A stretch of 62,394 nt of DNA from JAUIEH01 sp964483375 (GCA_964483375.1 CAZABJ010000006.1:1-62394), one strand, 5' to 3'. Shown: positions 33,683 to 42,821, counted from the stretch's first letter. Translations and numbers: made by a program. Notes: generated from the letters alone by a model not told the origin.

Positions 33683-34049
33683 CGCACGAAGTCTCCTGGG
33701 CGGCGCCGAAACCGCGGCGCGCGGGCGTCGAAAAACTCGACCCATGCGGCGCGCTTAGGCGACGCACGTGAGGATGTAAAGCGGGGAGGCGGGCCGCCAA
33801 CGGAGCCGCAAACACGAGAGGGAATGCCGCGACGCCTGCAGATGAAAAACGCCACGAAGCGTCATTTCGGATCAAAAACAAAGATTGCTCCGGCCGCGCA
33901 AAGAATATTTCGCCAGGTCTCCTCTCGTGGGGGAGGGAAAGCGGCACTCCTTAACGCCCCCTGACCCTGGGATGTCTTGGTTAACGCCTTGGTAACGGAA
34001 CGTGCCTGAGAGAAAGCGAGAAAAGTTTTTTGCTCGAGGGCTGAGAAAA
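33683..34049. promoter_or_regulatory. 367-bp divergent region between ornithine decarboxylase and porin genes
   Basis: No gene is supported here. The left part is the long leader of the decarboxylase gene, where a structured regulatory RNA would be plausible. The right part holds an AT-rich segment (33855-33910) and a CtrA-like box at 33981. Promoters for both divergent genes must lie here. Confidence 0.5.
33981..33996 (+). promoter_or_regulatory. CtrA-like box upstream of the porin
   Basis: TTAACGCCTTGGTAAC matches the alphaproteobacterial CtrA consensus TTAA-N7-TTAAC with one mismatch. It lies 54 bp before the porin start. Confidence 0.4.
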
Positions 34050-35240
34050 ATGCGGATTAAGACCACGCTTCTTGGCGCGGCCGGCGCTGTTTTCGCCGCG
34101 GGCGCGTCTGCCGGGCCTGCTTGGACCCAAGAGGTGCTTTGGGGCGGCTCGCCCGAATTCAGGCAGGGCGGGGACCGGTTCAACATCACCGGCCGGTTTG
34201 AATATGACGTGGGCTTTGTCGACGGCGAAGACTTCGGCGCGGACAGCTATTTGCGCTCCGAAGCGCGCCGGGCGCGGCTCGGTCTGCGCGGGCGAACCGC
34301 TGAGCGGATCGCTTATCGTCTCGAAGTCGCTTTCGAAGAAACCGACGAAGTCAACATTGACGACGCGTTCGTCGAGTTCCGCGGGGCCGCGGCGGCCCTC
34401 CGCGTGGGGCAGTTCCGCGAGCCGGTCTCCCTGAGCCGTCAGACCGCCTCGCCGTTTTTGAGCACGATGGAGCGGGCGGCGTTCACCTCCGCTTTCGGCT
34501 TTGAGCGGCGTGCGGGCGTGGCTTTGCGCACGGGCGGCGACAACTGGACCGTCGTCGCGGCGGCCTTCGGCGATAATGTGAACAATACCGAAGCCGCGCA
34601 GGATGAGTCCTACGCTGTGGCCCTGCGGGGAACCTACGCTCCGATCAACACCGGCGATATGGTGGTCCAAGTCGGCGGCTCGGTCCGCTACCGCGACGCG
34701 GGGGATGACGGGCTGTTCGCTTACAACGCACAGCCCAATGTCGGTCTTGCGCCTTCCTTTGTGGGCACTGGCGCGCTGGGGTTCGCTGAGAACGACTTGT
34801 TCCTTGGCGTTGAGGCCGCCGGCGTCATGGGGCCGTTCCACGCTTCGGCCGAATATGGCTGGCTTGACGCGGAAGGGCCGCTTCTCGACGCCACCTTCCA
34901 GGGCGCCTATCTCGAGGCCGGCTACTTCCTGACCGGCGAAACCCGAAATCTCAACGCCGCGCAGGGCGCGTTCGGGCGCACGCGCGTGATTTCCCCGGTC
35001 ACCGAGGGCGGCATGGGCGCTTTTGAGGTGCGGGGCCGCATCGACTATTTGGATCTCTCCGATGGGGCGGCGGCGTTCGGCGAACAGCTCACCTATTCGA
35101 TCGGGTTGAACTGGCACGCCACCAACTATGTGCGCGTGCTCGGCGAATATGTTTACGCTGACATCGACGAAAGCCCCGCTGCGGCAGGGGCTGACGGCGA
35201 GGTGAACGCTTTGCAGGTGCGCACAGCAGTCGATTGGTGA
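34050..35240 (+). CDS. Porin of the OprO/OprP (phosphate-selective) type
   Basis: The 396-residue protein starts at MRIKTTLLGAAGAVFAAG, a signal peptide ending near WTQE. The body alternates strands of a 16-stranded barrel with family-like blocks: FNITGRFEYDVGFVDGEDFG, LRSEARRARLGLRG, YRLEVAFEETDEVNIDDAFV and LRVGQFREPVSL. It ends LQVRTAVDW with an aromatic last residue. The family includes the phosphate and polyphosphate porins OprP and OprO, and the adjoining pstS gene makes a phosphate role likely. The open frame begins at 34002, but the signal peptide fixes the start. Confidence 0.9.
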   Translation: MRIKTTLLGAAGAVFAAGASAGPAWTQEVLWGGSPEFRQGGDRFNITGRFEYDVGFVDGEDFGADSYLRSEARRARLGLRGRTAERIAYRLEVAFEETDEVNIDDAFVEFRGAAAALRVGQFREPVSLSRQTASPFLSTMERAAFTSAFGFERRAGVALRTGGDNWTVVAAAFGDNVNNTEAAQDESYAVALRGTYAPINTGDMVVQVGGSVRYRDAGDDGLFAYNAQPNVGLAPSFVGTGALGFAENDLFLGVEAAGVMGPFHASAEYGWLDAEGPLLDATFQGAYLEAGYFLTGETRNLNAAQGAFGRTRVISPVTEGGMGAFEVRGRIDYLDLSDGAAAFGEQLTYSIGLNWHATNYVRVLGEYVYADIDESPAAAGADGEVNALQVRTAVDW

Positions 35241-35287
35241 CGCTGGGGCGGGCGACGCGCTAGACAGATCTGCGGTTGGGGGCGTGA

Positions 35288-35320
35288 CGGTCATGAAAAC
35301 GTCGCGCCCTCTTCGTATGA
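35288..35320 (+). promoter_or_regulatory. Candidate Pho box and -10 element before pstS
   Basis: CGGTCATGAAAACGTCGC (35288-35305) matches the PhoB site CTGTCAT-N4-CTGTCAC at 12 of 18 positions by my alignment, with two 7-bp half-sites four bases apart. GTATGA at 35315-35320 lies about ten bases beyond, the spacing expected when PhoB replaces the -35 element. Confidence 0.5.
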
Positions 35321-35378
35321 CCGGGACTGTTGCAGGGACGCGCCAGAAACGCTTGTGAACTCCAAAGGGGACCACGCG

Positions 35379-36743
35379 ATGAGACCATTCGCTTATGTGG
35401 CTGCAGCCACCTCCGCGCTCGCTTTCGCCTCCGCCGCTGAGGCGCGGGAACAAATCCGCATCGTGGGATCCTCCACGCTCTTCCCATTCACCACGGCTGT
35501 GGCGGAATCCTTCGGCGCCTCGACCGAGTTTTCGACCCCGGTCGTGGAATCCACCGGAACCGGCGGCGGCATGCGCTTGTTCTGCGCGGGCGTCGGCGAG
35601 CAGCATCCCGACGTCACCAACGCCTCGCGTCGGATAACCGACACAGAGTTTGAGGACTGCCAAAACAACGGCGTCACGGAAATCACCGAGGTCATGATGG
35701 GCTTCGACGGCATCGTGTTGGCCAACGCCAGCGACGCGCCGGACTTTGATTTCACGCTCGCCGACATCTACGCCGCGCTCGCCGCAGAGCTGCCGACGGC
35801 GGACGACGATTGCACGATGATCGAAAACCCCAATGAGCGGTGGTCCGACGTGGACCCGTCACTGCCGCCATTGCGCATCGAAGTGTTCGGTCCTCCGCCG
35901 ACGTCGGGCACGCGGGACGCCTTCGTCGAGCTTGTGATGGAAGAGGGCGCGCGAAGCTACGCAGCGTGCATGGAAACCTTGCGCAGCGAAGACCGCGGCC
36001 AGTTCGACCTGTTGTCCGGAACGCTGCGCGAAGACGGCGCTTGGATCGACTCCGGCGAAAACGACAATGCGATCGTCGCCACGCTCGTCCGCACGCCCAC
36101 CGCGCTGGGCGTGTTCGGCTATTCTTTCCTCGATCAGAACGGCGACCGGATCAAAGCCGCCTCGGTGGATGGGGTGCCTGCGACGTTCGAGAACATCGCC
36201 TCGGGCGATTACAACATCTCCCGTTCGCTGTTCTTCTATGTGAAGCGGCAGCATGTGGGCGTGATCCCCGGTCTGCAGGAGTTCATCGAAGCGTTCGCTT
36301 CGGATGCGGCGTGGGGCCCTGACGGCTACCTCATCGATCGCGGTCTCATTCCGCTCGTTGACGAAGCCCGCGCCGCCGAAGAAGCGGCTGTGCGCGAAGG
36401 CCGGCTTCTGACCGCTGACGCGCTCGTCGAACATGACGAGGCGGGCGCTGCGGCTGGGCCTGACGCGGACGCGGAGGCTGAGGTCGAGGCGGACGGCGAA
36501 AGCACGGTGGAAGGCTCCGTTGAGGAGGCCGGTGAAACGCTTGAAGACGCTGGCGAAACCATCGAGGACGCCGTGGAAGGGGCCGCTGAGGCGTTGGAGA
36601 CCGAAGGCGGAGAATTCACCGGCGGCGGGCTTGAGGCCGCCGAAGAGGCGTCCGAGGATGTCGTCGACGCCGTGGAAGACGCTGTGGAAGACGCCGTCGA
36701 AGAAGCGATCGGAGAAGCGCCGGCGGAACCGACTGACGGTTAA
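35379..36743 (+). CDS. pstS: PstS-like phosphate-binding protein with an acidic C-terminal tail
   Basis: The 454-residue product has a signal peptide (to about residue 25, AAEARE) and a periplasmic binding fold: IRIVGSSTLFPFTTAVAESF, VVESTGTGGGMRLFCAG, TNASRRITDTEFEDC and GPPPTSGTRDAFVEL are phosphate-loop blocks typical of PstS. It would deliver phosphate to a PstCAB transporter, which is not in the window. The last 100 or so residues form a Glu/Asp/Ala low-complexity tail (VDAVEDAVEDAVEEAI) not usual for PstS. The start at 35379 follows AAAGGGGACC; a GTG at 35355 is also in frame. It lies 138 bp after the porin. Confidence 0.9.
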   Translation: MRPFAYVAAATSALAFASAAEAREQIRIVGSSTLFPFTTAVAESFGASTEFSTPVVESTGTGGGMRLFCAGVGEQHPDVTNASRRITDTEFEDCQNNGVTEITEVMMGFDGIVLANASDAPDFDFTLADIYAALAAELPTADDDCTMIENPNERWSDVDPSLPPLRIEVFGPPPTSGTRDAFVELVMEEGARSYAACMETLRSEDRGQFDLLSGTLREDGAWIDSGENDNAIVATLVRTPTALGVFGYSFLDQNGDRIKAASVDGVPATFENIASGDYNISRSLFFYVKRQHVGVIPGLQEFIEAFASDAAWGPDGYLIDRGLIPLVDEARAAEEAAVREGRLLTADALVEHDEAGAAAGPDADAEAEVEADGESTVEGSVEEAGETLEDAGETIEDAVEGAAEALETEGGEFTGGGLEAAEEASEDVVDAVEDAVEDAVEEAIGEAPAEPTDG

Positions 36744-36765
36744 CGCCTGATCGTAACCCCAAAAA

Positions 36766-36801
36766 GGACGGGGCGGCTCACTTCGGGCCGCGCCGTTTTT
36801 T
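36766..36801 (+). terminator. Intrinsic terminator after pstS
   Basis: ACGGGGCGGC (36768-36777) pairs with GCCGCGCCGT (36787-36796) with one mismatch, followed by six T residues. Confidence 0.85.
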
Positions 36802-37007
36802 CTTGGTTTGTCGGGCCGCGTCTGACGGACGCCGCCGACCGTGGCGCCTCGCGATGCCTGTGGGGGGAGGGGGCGCCCCCCCAAACCGGTCACAAATTCG
36901 TCGGTTTTCTGGCGTCCCTATGGCGACGCTCGGGGAGGCCGCGGGCGAGGTGCGCCGGGCCGCCGCAACCAGGCTGTCCTTTGAACCGTCGCGGGAGGTG
37001 ACTAGGC

Positions 37008-39218
37008 ATGGCGTCACGCGTTTTGTTAGCTCTTTTCGCGACTTCGATCGCAGCCGCAAGCGGCGCCGAACGGGCGTCCGCCGACACCGTCACGGGCGCG
37101 ATCGTCAACGAGGCGGGGCTCTGCCTCGATGTGCACGCGCCGGAAATGCGGGCCAATGGCGGCCGCGTTCAGGTCTGGGCCTGCAACGGAGAGCCCCAGC
37201 AGCGCTGGATCGTCGACGCCGCGCGCGGGCGGATTCAGAATGAGGGCGGCGGGCTGTGCCTCGACGTGCACGCGCCTGAGCTCAGTCAGAATGGCGGACG
37301 GGTTCAGATTTGGGGCTGCAACGATCAGCCTCAGCAGCGATGGACCGTGAGCCAAGACGGCGCCATCCGCGCAGGATCAGGCTTGTGCCTGGACATCCAC
37401 GCCCCGGACCTTAATCGCAATGGCGGGCGCGTCCAGATCTGGGGCTGCAATGGCGAGACCCAGCAGCGCTGGTCGATCGTTAGCGCGACCCCGGCCGCGA
37501 GCGCGCCCGGCGAAATCATCATGACGCTTCCCGCCGACCCCGCGCGGCGGCCTTCGGTCGCGGATCTGTTCCCGCGCGAGGAACCCGCCGCGACGCCGAA
37601 CACCGGCGCGGTCGTAACCGCGCCGAGCGCGCCGCCGGCGGAGGAAAGCGTAACGTTCAACACTGGCGCGGTCGTGGAAGCGCGACCGAGCCCGCCGCCG
37701 GAAGAGTCGGTGGTGCTGAACACCGGGACGTCGCAGGTGCATGAAGGCCTCAGCCCCGAAGACGCGTTTTATGGAAGTCCGCTGTTCGACTGCACCGCGC
37801 CCAGGGTCATTTCTGAGCGCCAGGGCGAGGAGGGCGGCGCGCGCCACCACAGATATGTCACCTGCGTCGGACGGGCGGTGGGTCGTGAGGCGTGGATGCT
37901 CGTTGGCGAGCCCGACTATCGTCCCGGTTCGTCCGAGGCGTCACGGCGGACCGGCGGGATCCTTTTCGACACCCCGCCAGAGCGCTTAACGGACAACAAC
38001 CCGTTTGATTTCGGCCGCGGCTGGAATTGGTTCCGCCATACGTCTCTCTTCCGACCGATTTGCAGCGACCGGTTTGAGAAACCCCATGCCGGCGCCGTGC
38101 CGCGAGAGAATTATCGGCGGTGCGTGCTTGTCACCGAGGAGGGGAGGTTGGCGTTCCTGACCCCGGTGGATGGAACCGGTCGCCCCGCCGGCCTCGTAGG
38201 CTCGGCTGAAGGCGGCGCTCGATTAGGGTGGAGCGGCGTTTCGTTTGACGACTATCATTGGCGTCCAATCGACCGATATCTCCACAATCAGCCGGGGCGC
38301 CTCGCCAGTTCGCCGGAGTGTTTTTCCACTTTGGACCGCAACCAATTGCCCGAGAGCCTGGGCCCGCTTGACCACGGGCTGTGGAACAACACGGACTTCG
38401 AAACGGGGCGGCAGGCGACCCATTGTTTCGGTTTGTTTGAAGACGGTCGCATCCGCGTCATCGCGCAAACGGATTGGGCTTACGGATTCAGCGACAGAAC
38501 CCGTCATAATCTCCCCGTCGCTGAGCCGCTCAATTGGACCGAATTGGGCGGCCCCGCCGACCGCCGCTACATTCGCAGGCCCGAATGCGCCGTCTGGGAT
38601 GACCGTTGGAACACAATGGACGTGCGGTGTTTCACCATGGTGGAGGGCGGAGACGTCATCGTCTCCGCATTGGTGGGCTTCGCGGTCCATCCGGGGTGGG
38701 CCGGCCTCGGGCGGCCGCCCGGCGCAATTCAAGGCGAGCTCGAGTGCGAAGCGCAAATCGGCCAGGTCATCATATGCCTTGCGGTGTCGGACAATGGCGG
38801 GGTCTACGCGCTCCGATATCGGCCCGACGAGCCGGAGACGGCGGGGTGGGTTCGCCTGCCTGATCCGCCTTCTCCCCCGGCGTCAGCGCCCAGCTGCGCG
38901 CCCGTCCAGGGTCGCGAGTTCGCCTGCGCGATCCTCGGGGCGGACGGTACGCTTTATCTCAGCGACGTTTCCGCGACATTGGGGGCGTCGGCGGGGGGAA
39001 GCGTCTTTGCGACGTCGTGGTCGAGCGTGGGCGCGCCCCCTTGGCAGCGCATCACGTCCGCGCCGGAATGCGTCAGCAGCGACACCGCGCGCGTCGACTG
39101 CTTCGTGCGGGGCGAAGACGGGGAACTGTGGCTCGCCTGGGCTGACCCAAGCGAGGGCCGCAATTTTGGGGACGGCTGGGTCGGGCTCGGCGCGCCGGAC
39201 GGGCAACGCTTGCAGTAA
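37008..39218 (+). CDS. Secreted lectin-like protein: ricin-type trefoil plus beta-propeller-like repeats
   Basis: The 736-residue product has a signal peptide (to about residue 25) and then three tandem ricin-B units, each holding LCLDVHAPE-like and NGGRVQIWGCN-like blocks and ending in the QxW-type motif (PQQRW, PQQRW, TQQRW). Together they form one beta-trefoil. A Pro-rich linker with three NTG repeats (ATPNTGAVV, TFNTGAVV, VLNTGTS) follows. Residues 245-736 hold at least five Cys-paired repeats of the form PEC...CF...G.L...W...LG.P, like the blades of PLL/tachylectin propellers. It should bind sugars outside the cell or at the surface. No enzyme domain is seen. Confidence 0.75.
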   Translation: MASRVLLALFATSIAAASGAERASADTVTGAIVNEAGLCLDVHAPEMRANGGRVQVWACNGEPQQRWIVDAARGRIQNEGGGLCLDVHAPELSQNGGRVQIWGCNDQPQQRWTVSQDGAIRAGSGLCLDIHAPDLNRNGGRVQIWGCNGETQQRWSIVSATPAASAPGEIIMTLPADPARRPSVADLFPREEPAATPNTGAVVTAPSAPPAEESVTFNTGAVVEARPSPPPEESVVLNTGTSQVHEGLSPEDAFYGSPLFDCTAPRVISERQGEEGGARHHRYVTCVGRAVGREAWMLVGEPDYRPGSSEASRRTGGILFDTPPERLTDNNPFDFGRGWNWFRHTSLFRPICSDRFEKPHAGAVPRENYRRCVLVTEEGRLAFLTPVDGTGRPAGLVGSAEGGARLGWSGVSFDDYHWRPIDRYLHNQPGRLASSPECFSTLDRNQLPESLGPLDHGLWNNTDFETGRQATHCFGLFEDGRIRVIAQTDWAYGFSDRTRHNLPVAEPLNWTELGGPADRRYIRRPECAVWDDRWNTMDVRCFTMVEGGDVIVSALVGFAVHPGWAGLGRPPGAIQGELECEAQIGQVIICLAVSDNGGVYALRYRPDEPETAGWVRLPDPPSPPASAPSCAPVQGREFACAILGADGTLYLSDVSATLGASAGGSVFATSWSSVGAPPWQRITSAPECVSSDTARVDCFVRGEDGELWLAWADPSEGRNFGDGWVGLGAPDGQRLQ

Positions 39219-39259
39219 AACCAGCGGCGGCTTCGCGCACCCAAGAAGGGGCGGGCGGT

Positions 39260-40465
39260 TTAAGCGTGCTCTCGCCGTCGCCGCCGCTGCAGTCGCACCG
39301 GCAAACGCGGGCGGACGCGATTGCCCAAGCGCCGGAGCCGACGCCAGAACCGGCGGCGCTCGGGCTGGGGCGGGGTTTCGAGATTGCGCAGGAATTCCTC
39401 GGCGCAGGCGCGCCAGGAAAACCCCTCCGCATAAGCCCGAACCGTCTCGCGATTGAGCTCAAGGCACGCCGTGGCGCTTGCGCGCAAGTCCTCGCCCACC
39501 GCGCCCGCGTCAGACCCTGGAATGATGTCTTTTGGTCCCGGTACGGGAAAGGCCGCGACCGGGGTGCCGCAGGCCATGGCTTCAAGGATGACCAAGCCGA
39601 AAGTGTCGGTCAGACTTGGAAACACGAAAACGTCGGCGTCGGCGAAATAGCGCGCCAGCTCTTCGCCGAATTTCGCGCCGGTGAACACCGCGTCGGGATG
39701 TTTGCGCTCCAGCTCCGCACGCTGCGGGCCGTCGCCGACGACCACCTTGGTGCCGGGAAGATCCATCTCCAAAAACGCCGCCATGTTCTTTTCCACGGCG
39801 ATCCGGCCCACATTCACGAAAATTGGGCCTTGGAGGTCTTTATAGACGCCTCCGTCAATCCCGCGGCGCGAAGGGTGGAACATCTCGGTGTCCACGCCCC
39901 GCGCCCACGGGGTGATGTTCTTAAAACCCCGCCCGGCGAGCTCCTCGCGCATGGAGTTGGTCGCCACCATCAGCCTTCCGCCGGAGTTATGGAACCGGCG
40001 CATATACCAATACCCCGCCGAAAGCGGCACGAAGGGCAGTCGCGCATTGACGTATTCGGGGAATTTGGTGTGGTAGCTCGTCGTGAACGGCCAATCCCAC
40101 TTTTGACAAATCGACCGCGCCGCCCAGCCTAACGGGCCCTCGGTCGCGATATGGATGGCGTCGGGCTCGAACTCGCGAATGCGGCGCTCGATGTCTTTCT
40201 TGGCGCCCAGGGCGAGCTTGATCTCAGGATAGGTGGGGAGAGGGAAGGTCTTGTAGCCATTGGGCGAGATGACCTCCATCCGGATGCCCATTTCGCCGAA
40301 CTCGTGAGCGACGCGGGACAGCGTCCGCACCACGCCGTTCACTTGCGGCTCCCACGCATCGGTGACCAGCACCACCCGGCGGGGAAGGCTGTCGCGCTCT
40401 TCCTCGCTGAGGAGCGGGGCGTCCTCGGACGCGTGCGGGGGGACGTCTGAAGCGGCGTCGCTCAT
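39260..40465 (-). CDS. GT4-family glycosyltransferase
   Basis: The 401-residue cytosolic enzyme has the two-domain GT-B layout. The N-terminal block is VVLVTDAWEPQVNGVVRTLS, the central one TSYHTKFPEYVNARLPFV, and the C-terminal donor site FVFPSLTDTFGLVILEAMAC carries the E-x7-E pair. Close-looking relatives transfer mannose, glucose or sulfoquinovose to lipids. The acceptor here is unknown. The first 28 residues are acidic and probably disordered, and the last 30 are very Arg-rich, suggesting membrane-surface association. Confidence 0.92.
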   Translation of the reverse strand: MSDAASDVPPHASEDAPLLSEEERDSLPRRVVLVTDAWEPQVNGVVRTLSRVAHEFGEMGIRMEVISPNGYKTFPLPTYPEIKLALGAKKDIERRIREFEPDAIHIATEGPLGWAARSICQKWDWPFTTSYHTKFPEYVNARLPFVPLSAGYWYMRRFHNSGGRLMVATNSMREELAGRGFKNITPWARGVDTEMFHPSRRGIDGGVYKDLQGPIFVNVGRIAVEKNMAAFLEMDLPGTKVVVGDGPQRAELERKHPDAVFTGAKFGEELARYFADADVFVFPSLTDTFGLVILEAMACGTPVAAFPVPGPKDIIPGSDAGAVGEDLRASATACLELNRETVRAYAEGFSWRACAEEFLRNLETPPQPERRRFWRRLRRLGNRVRPRLPVRLQRRRRREHA

Positions 40466-40837
40466 GGAAGGCCTCCTGGGGAGAAGCGATGCGGCGCGGC
40501 GCTCGAGGGCGCGCGCATAAACACCGTGCGATAGCGCGTCCGTTTGCGCGAGGCCAGCCTAACTGACCGCGGCGCCGCGCGCGCCCCGGGCGGGCGGCGC
40601 GGTTCTTCCGCGCGAGGAGGGTTTTGAACAGGGTTTCGCAGCGGCGCGTTTACTCCTCGCTAACCAAACCCACACGATGGTCATCGCAGCAGATGTTGCC
40701 CCCGCGCCAAAAACGGTCACTATATATAGTGGCTGCGGCGGAGCGGGGGCGGCGGCCGCATCATTCGAATCAGCGCGCGCAAACCACCGCTCGTTAACCG
40801 CGGAAATCGCGTGCGTGTGTCGCGTAAGGAGAACGTC
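40466..40837. other. 372-bp region upstream of nrdA
   Basis: No gene is supported. The left part serves the divergent glycosyltransferase gene. The right part holds an NrdR-like palindrome at 40718, an overlapping candidate promoter, and about 105 bp of untranslated leader ending in AAGGAG before nrdA. Confidence 0.5.
40696..40731 (+). promoter_or_regulatory. NrdR box overlapping a candidate nrdA promoter
   Basis: CACTATATATAGTG (40718-40731) is a perfect 14-bp palindrome and fits the NrdR box, the operator of the ATP-cone repressor of ribonucleotide reductase genes. TTGCCC (40696-40701) and CTATAT (40720-40725) are 18 bp apart, so the box covers the -10 element, as expected for repression. 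Only one good box is visible, whereas NrdR usually binds two. Confidence 0.7.
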
Positions 40838-42724
40838 ATGACGCCATTGGACGCTGTCGCGCCCCAAGACGATACGGCCGCCGCGCTTCCTGAGCGCGCG
40901 CCGAGCGGCAAGCCGAGCCCGGCTGGAGCGCATCTGCGCGTGGTCGAGGGCGTTAAGACCGATCCGAGCCGAGACGCCCTGCTGACGGATTTCGGCAAAA
41001 CCACGCTTGAGGACCGCTACCTGCTGCCCGGCGAAAGCTTTCAGGACATGTTCGCACGCGTCGCCACGGCGTATGCCGACGACGCCGCGCATGCCCAACG
41101 GCTTTATGACTACATGTCAAAGCTCTGGTTCATGCCGGCCACGCCGGTTCTCTCGAACGGCGGCGCCGAACGCGGACTTCCCATCTCGTGCTTTCTCAAC
41201 GCCGTTGACGATTCCCTGGAAGGGATCGTCGGCGCTTGGAATGAAAATGTCTGGCTGGCGTCCAATGGCGGCGGCATCGGCACCTATTGGGGCGGGGTGC
41301 GGTCCATCGGCGAAAAGGTCGGCCGCAACGGCAAGACGTCCGGGATCATCCCCTTCGTGCGGGTGATGGACAGCCTGACCCTCGCCATCAGCCAGGGGTC
41401 GCTGCGGCGCGGTTCCGCGGCGGTGTATCTCGACATCCACCACCCAGAAATCGAAGAATTCGTCGAGATCCGCAAAGCCAGCGGGGACTTCAATCGCAAA
41501 TCCCTGAACCTCCATCACGGCGTCAATGTCACCGACGAGTTCATGGAGGCGGTGCGCGACGACGCGGACTTCGCTTTGCGGTCGCCGAAAACCGGCGAGC
41601 CCATGCGCACCGTGCGCGCGCGGGCTCTTTGGCAAAAGCTCTTGGAGCTGCGGCTGCAGACGGGCGAGCCCTACATCGTGTTTTCCGACACCGTGAACAA
41701 GGCGCTCGCGAAGCACCAGCGCGACCTGGGTCTGAAGGTCACCCAGTCGAACCTGTGCTCGGAAATCATGCTGCCCTCCGGGATTGACCATGAAGGCAAG
41801 GCGCGCACGGCGGTTTGCTGTTTGTCTTCGCTGAACGCTGAAACCTATCTGGAATGGCGCGAGGACGAGCGTTTCATCGAGGACATCTTCCGCTTCTTGG
41901 ACAATGTCCTGCAGGACTTCATCGACCGCGCGCCTGCGGAGATGGAGCGGGCGACCTACTCCGCCATGCGTGAGCGGTCGGTCGGTTTGGGTCTGATGGG
42001 CTTTCACACCTTCTTGCAGGGGCAAGGGGTTCCCTTCGAATCCGCGCTCGCCAAAAGCTGGAACCTGCGGATGTTCAAGCATATCCGCCGTTACGCCGAC
42101 GCCGCCTCCGTCAATCTGGCGAAGGAGCGGGGCCCCTGTCCGGACGCCGCCGAGCGGGGGGTGAACGCCCGCTTCTCCCATAAGATCGCAATCGCGCCCA
42201 CGGCCTCGATTTCGATCATTTGCGGCGGGGTGTCGGCGGGTATCGAACCCATCCCCGCCAACATCTACACCCACAAAACGCTGTCGGGCTCCTTCCCGGT
42301 GAAGAACCCGCATCTCAAGGCGCTGCTTGCTGAGAAAGGGCTGGATACGCCCGCCGTCTGGGCGTCGATCCTAGAACATGAGGGGTCGGTGCAGCATCTC
42401 GACGGGTTGAGCGAAGACGAGAAGGCATGCTTCCGCACGGCGTTTGAAATTGACCAGCGGTGGGTGATCGAACACGCCGCAGACCGGACGCCCTATATTT
42501 GTCAATCTCAGTCACTAAACGTGTTTTTGCCAGGCGATGTTGATAAATGGGACCTGCATATGCTGCATTGGACGGCGTGGACCCGGGGCGTGAAGTCGCT
42601 TTACTACTGTCGCTCGAAGTCGGTGCAGCGCGCCCAGTTCGCCGGCGGAGAAACGGCCGCCGAAGACGAGCGCCCCATCCTGAACGAACGCACCGATTAT
42701 GAGGAATGCTTAGCCTGCCAGTAA
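40838..42724 (+). CDS. nrdA: Ribonucleoside-diphosphate reductase alpha subunit, class Ia-type
   Basis: NrdA reduces ribonucleotides to deoxyribonucleotides. The 628-residue protein carries PVLSNGGAERGLPISCFLNA with the first redox Cys, SQSNLCSEIMLPS-like NLCSEI with the radical-site Asn/Cys/Glu, the second redox Cys in AVCCLSSLN, and the C-terminal Cys pair in YEECLACQ. An N-terminal ATP-cone is not evident. The ATG at 40838 has AAGGAG; the open frame starts at 40811. The partner nrdB lies 4.36 kb downstream rather than adjacent. Confidence 0.95.
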   Translation: MTPLDAVAPQDDTAAALPERAPSGKPSPAGAHLRVVEGVKTDPSRDALLTDFGKTTLEDRYLLPGESFQDMFARVATAYADDAAHAQRLYDYMSKLWFMPATPVLSNGGAERGLPISCFLNAVDDSLEGIVGAWNENVWLASNGGGIGTYWGGVRSIGEKVGRNGKTSGIIPFVRVMDSLTLAISQGSLRRGSAAVYLDIHHPEIEEFVEIRKASGDFNRKSLNLHHGVNVTDEFMEAVRDDADFALRSPKTGEPMRTVRARALWQKLLELRLQTGEPYIVFSDTVNKALAKHQRDLGLKVTQSNLCSEIMLPSGIDHEGKARTAVCCLSSLNAETYLEWREDERFIEDIFRFLDNVLQDFIDRAPAEMERATYSAMRERSVGLGLMGFHTFLQGQGVPFESALAKSWNLRMFKHIRRYADAASVNLAKERGPCPDAAERGVNARFSHKIAIAPTASISIICGGVSAGIEPIPANIYTHKTLSGSFPVKNPHLKALLAEKGLDTPAVWASILEHEGSVQHLDGLSEDEKACFRTAFEIDQRWVIEHAADRTPYICQSQSLNVFLPGDVDKWDLHMLHWTAWTRGVKSLYYCRSKSVQRAQFAGGETAAEDERPILNERTDYEECLACQ

Positions 42725-42821
42725 GAAATCGTCGGCATTTTCCTGACGCGTAAGCGACGGGATTTCGGTGGCGTCGCGTTTGCATGCTATGGTCGGGGGA
42801 CGGCAACGTCGGGTTGGCGCT

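Noticed and set aside
33755..33865. 36-codon upstream frame on the minus strand before ornithine decarboxylase
   Set aside because: It could be a leader peptide, but it has no ribosome site and an Arg/Ser-rich product typical of random GC-rich frames; conservation would be needed.
33981..35663. 560-codon open frame antisense to the porin
   Set aside because: The plus-strand frame has a signal peptide and barrel pattern; the antisense product has low-complexity composition and no recognisable domain.
36740..36757. CtrA-like TTAACG...GTAAC after pstS
   Set aside because: The half-sites are nine rather than seven bases apart and overlap the pstS stop region, so it does not fit the motif.
40640..40670. 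Further CtrA-like TTTACTCCTCGCTAAC upstream of nrdA
   Set aside because: It has two mismatches to the consensus, which is too weak to report beside the one-mismatch sites.
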